Shown: positions 5,084 to 5,495 of the stretch, in pieces | How the letters are laid out: each line of letters opens with the position of its first letter | Position numbering within the stretch: the stretch's first letter is position 1 | Notes under the pieces: model-generated | What the model was told of the DNA's origin: nothing | Database searches by the model: none | The model's input: only the letters and a program-made list of their open reading frames with translations | Assembly (NCBI GenBank): GCA_028284565.1 | Contig: JANQRM010000080.1 | Span: 1 to 5,495 of the forward strand | DNA from: Anaerolineae bacterium | GTDB taxonomy: Bacteria > Chloroflexota > Anaerolineae > Aggregatilineales > Phototrophicaceae | Direction of reading: 5' to 3' | Length of the DNA: 5,495 nt | Program-made: the position numbers and the translations under genes

Positions 5084-5495
5084 ATGGATTTCACTGGACA
5101 AATTGTACTTGTTACAGGTGCATCACGCGGTATTGGACGTGCCATTGCCATCGGTTTTGCAGAACGTGGAGCCAAAGTCATCGTGCATTATAACCAGAAC
5201 GAAGACGCTGCCCGCGATACGATGAATCAACTTGAAGGTAACGGACATATGGTTGCCCAAGCCGAAATGGGTGATGCGGATGGCATTCGTGAAATGGTGG
5301 ATGCGGTTGTCAATCGCATGGGAACCATTGACATTCTCGTCAACAATGCGGGTGTCTATCTCGACCATCCCCTCACAGATGTCACCTATGAAGAATGGCA
5401 AGATAAATGGTTGCATATCCTCAATACCAATCTCATCGGAGCCGCCAACATGATTTATTGTGTTGCTCAATACATGATGCGGAAAGGCGGTGGGC
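5084..5495 (+). CDS. Short-chain dehydrogenase/reductase (SDR), 3' part missing
   Basis: 137 complete codons from ATG 5084 to the window edge, about the first half of a classical SDR of some 250 residues. The Rossmann dinucleotide-binding motif TGASRGIG is at 11-18, the structural NNAG at 87-90, and the catalytic Asn is Asn116 in NTNLIGAANM. The Ser, Tyr and Lys of the active site lie beyond the window, so activity cannot be confirmed. The start of the second strand reads VIVHYNQNED, as in FabG- and glucose-dehydrogenase-like SDRs, and lacks the Asp usual for strict NAD preference at that strand's end; NADP use is therefore possible. The substrate cannot be assigned. The ribosome site is weak (AGAAAG, 8 nt upstream). 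It is divergent from manA with its own promoter. Confidence 0.93.
   Translation, partial: MDFTGQIVLVTGASRGIGRAIAIGFAERGAKVIVHYNQNEDAARDTMNQLEGNGHMVAQAEMGDADGIREMVDAVVNRMGTIDILVNNAGVYLDHPLTDVTYEEWQDKWLHILNTNLIGAANMIYCVAQYMMRKGGG

Overview
The window is 5.5 kb of bacterial chromosome of intermediate GC content, densely coded, with bacterial Shine-Dalgarno sequences, a sigma70-type promoter and an intrinsic terminator. There is no tRNA, rRNA, CRISPR array, insertion sequence or phage gene. The gene set does not fix the taxon. A protein joining TPRs to a pair of retropepsin-like folds, next to a short type I ManA and an XRE/membrane-protein module, would fit an environmental lineage such as Chloroflexota (Anaerolineae-like); this is only a weak inference.

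Layout. Everything from 1 to about 4940 reads on the minus strand, so its transcription order is right to left; the last gene (5084 onward) reads on the plus strand. (i) 3448-4938: a mannose-6-phosphate isomerase (manA) followed 45 nt later by a GNAT acetyltransferase, probably one transcript. (ii) 3131-3447: an AT-rich intergenic stretch carrying a strong sigma70-like promoter (TTGACA, 17 bp, TACAGT on the minus strand) bracketed by TGTAAAG/CTTTACA half-sites. (iii) 1233-3130: a compact four-gene operon of a 63-aa two-helix membrane protein, a 128-aa four-helix membrane protein, a 70-aa XRE regulator and an exported alpha/beta hydrolase. The first three genes are joined by ATGA overlaps and the fourth starts 7 nt after the third. 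A hairpin plus U-tract at 1166-1193 closes the operon. (iv) 1-1082: a TPR plus aspartyl-protease-like protein, cut by the window edge. (v) 5084-5495: the N-terminal part of an SDR oxidoreductase, divergent from manA, with its own promoter.

How it works together. The main item is the XRE operon. A small Cro/C1-type regulator is translationally coupled to two integral membrane proteins and an exported serine hydrolase, and repeated GTAAAG boxes overlap the operon promoter, which suggests an autoregulated envelope module. The hydrolase carries two intact EF-hand-type calcium loops in the region where such enzymes have their cap or lid. The TPR/retropepsin protein carries two related protease-like folds, of which only the first keeps the catalytic Asp. 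No experimentally known system is recognised here; the module function is an inference.
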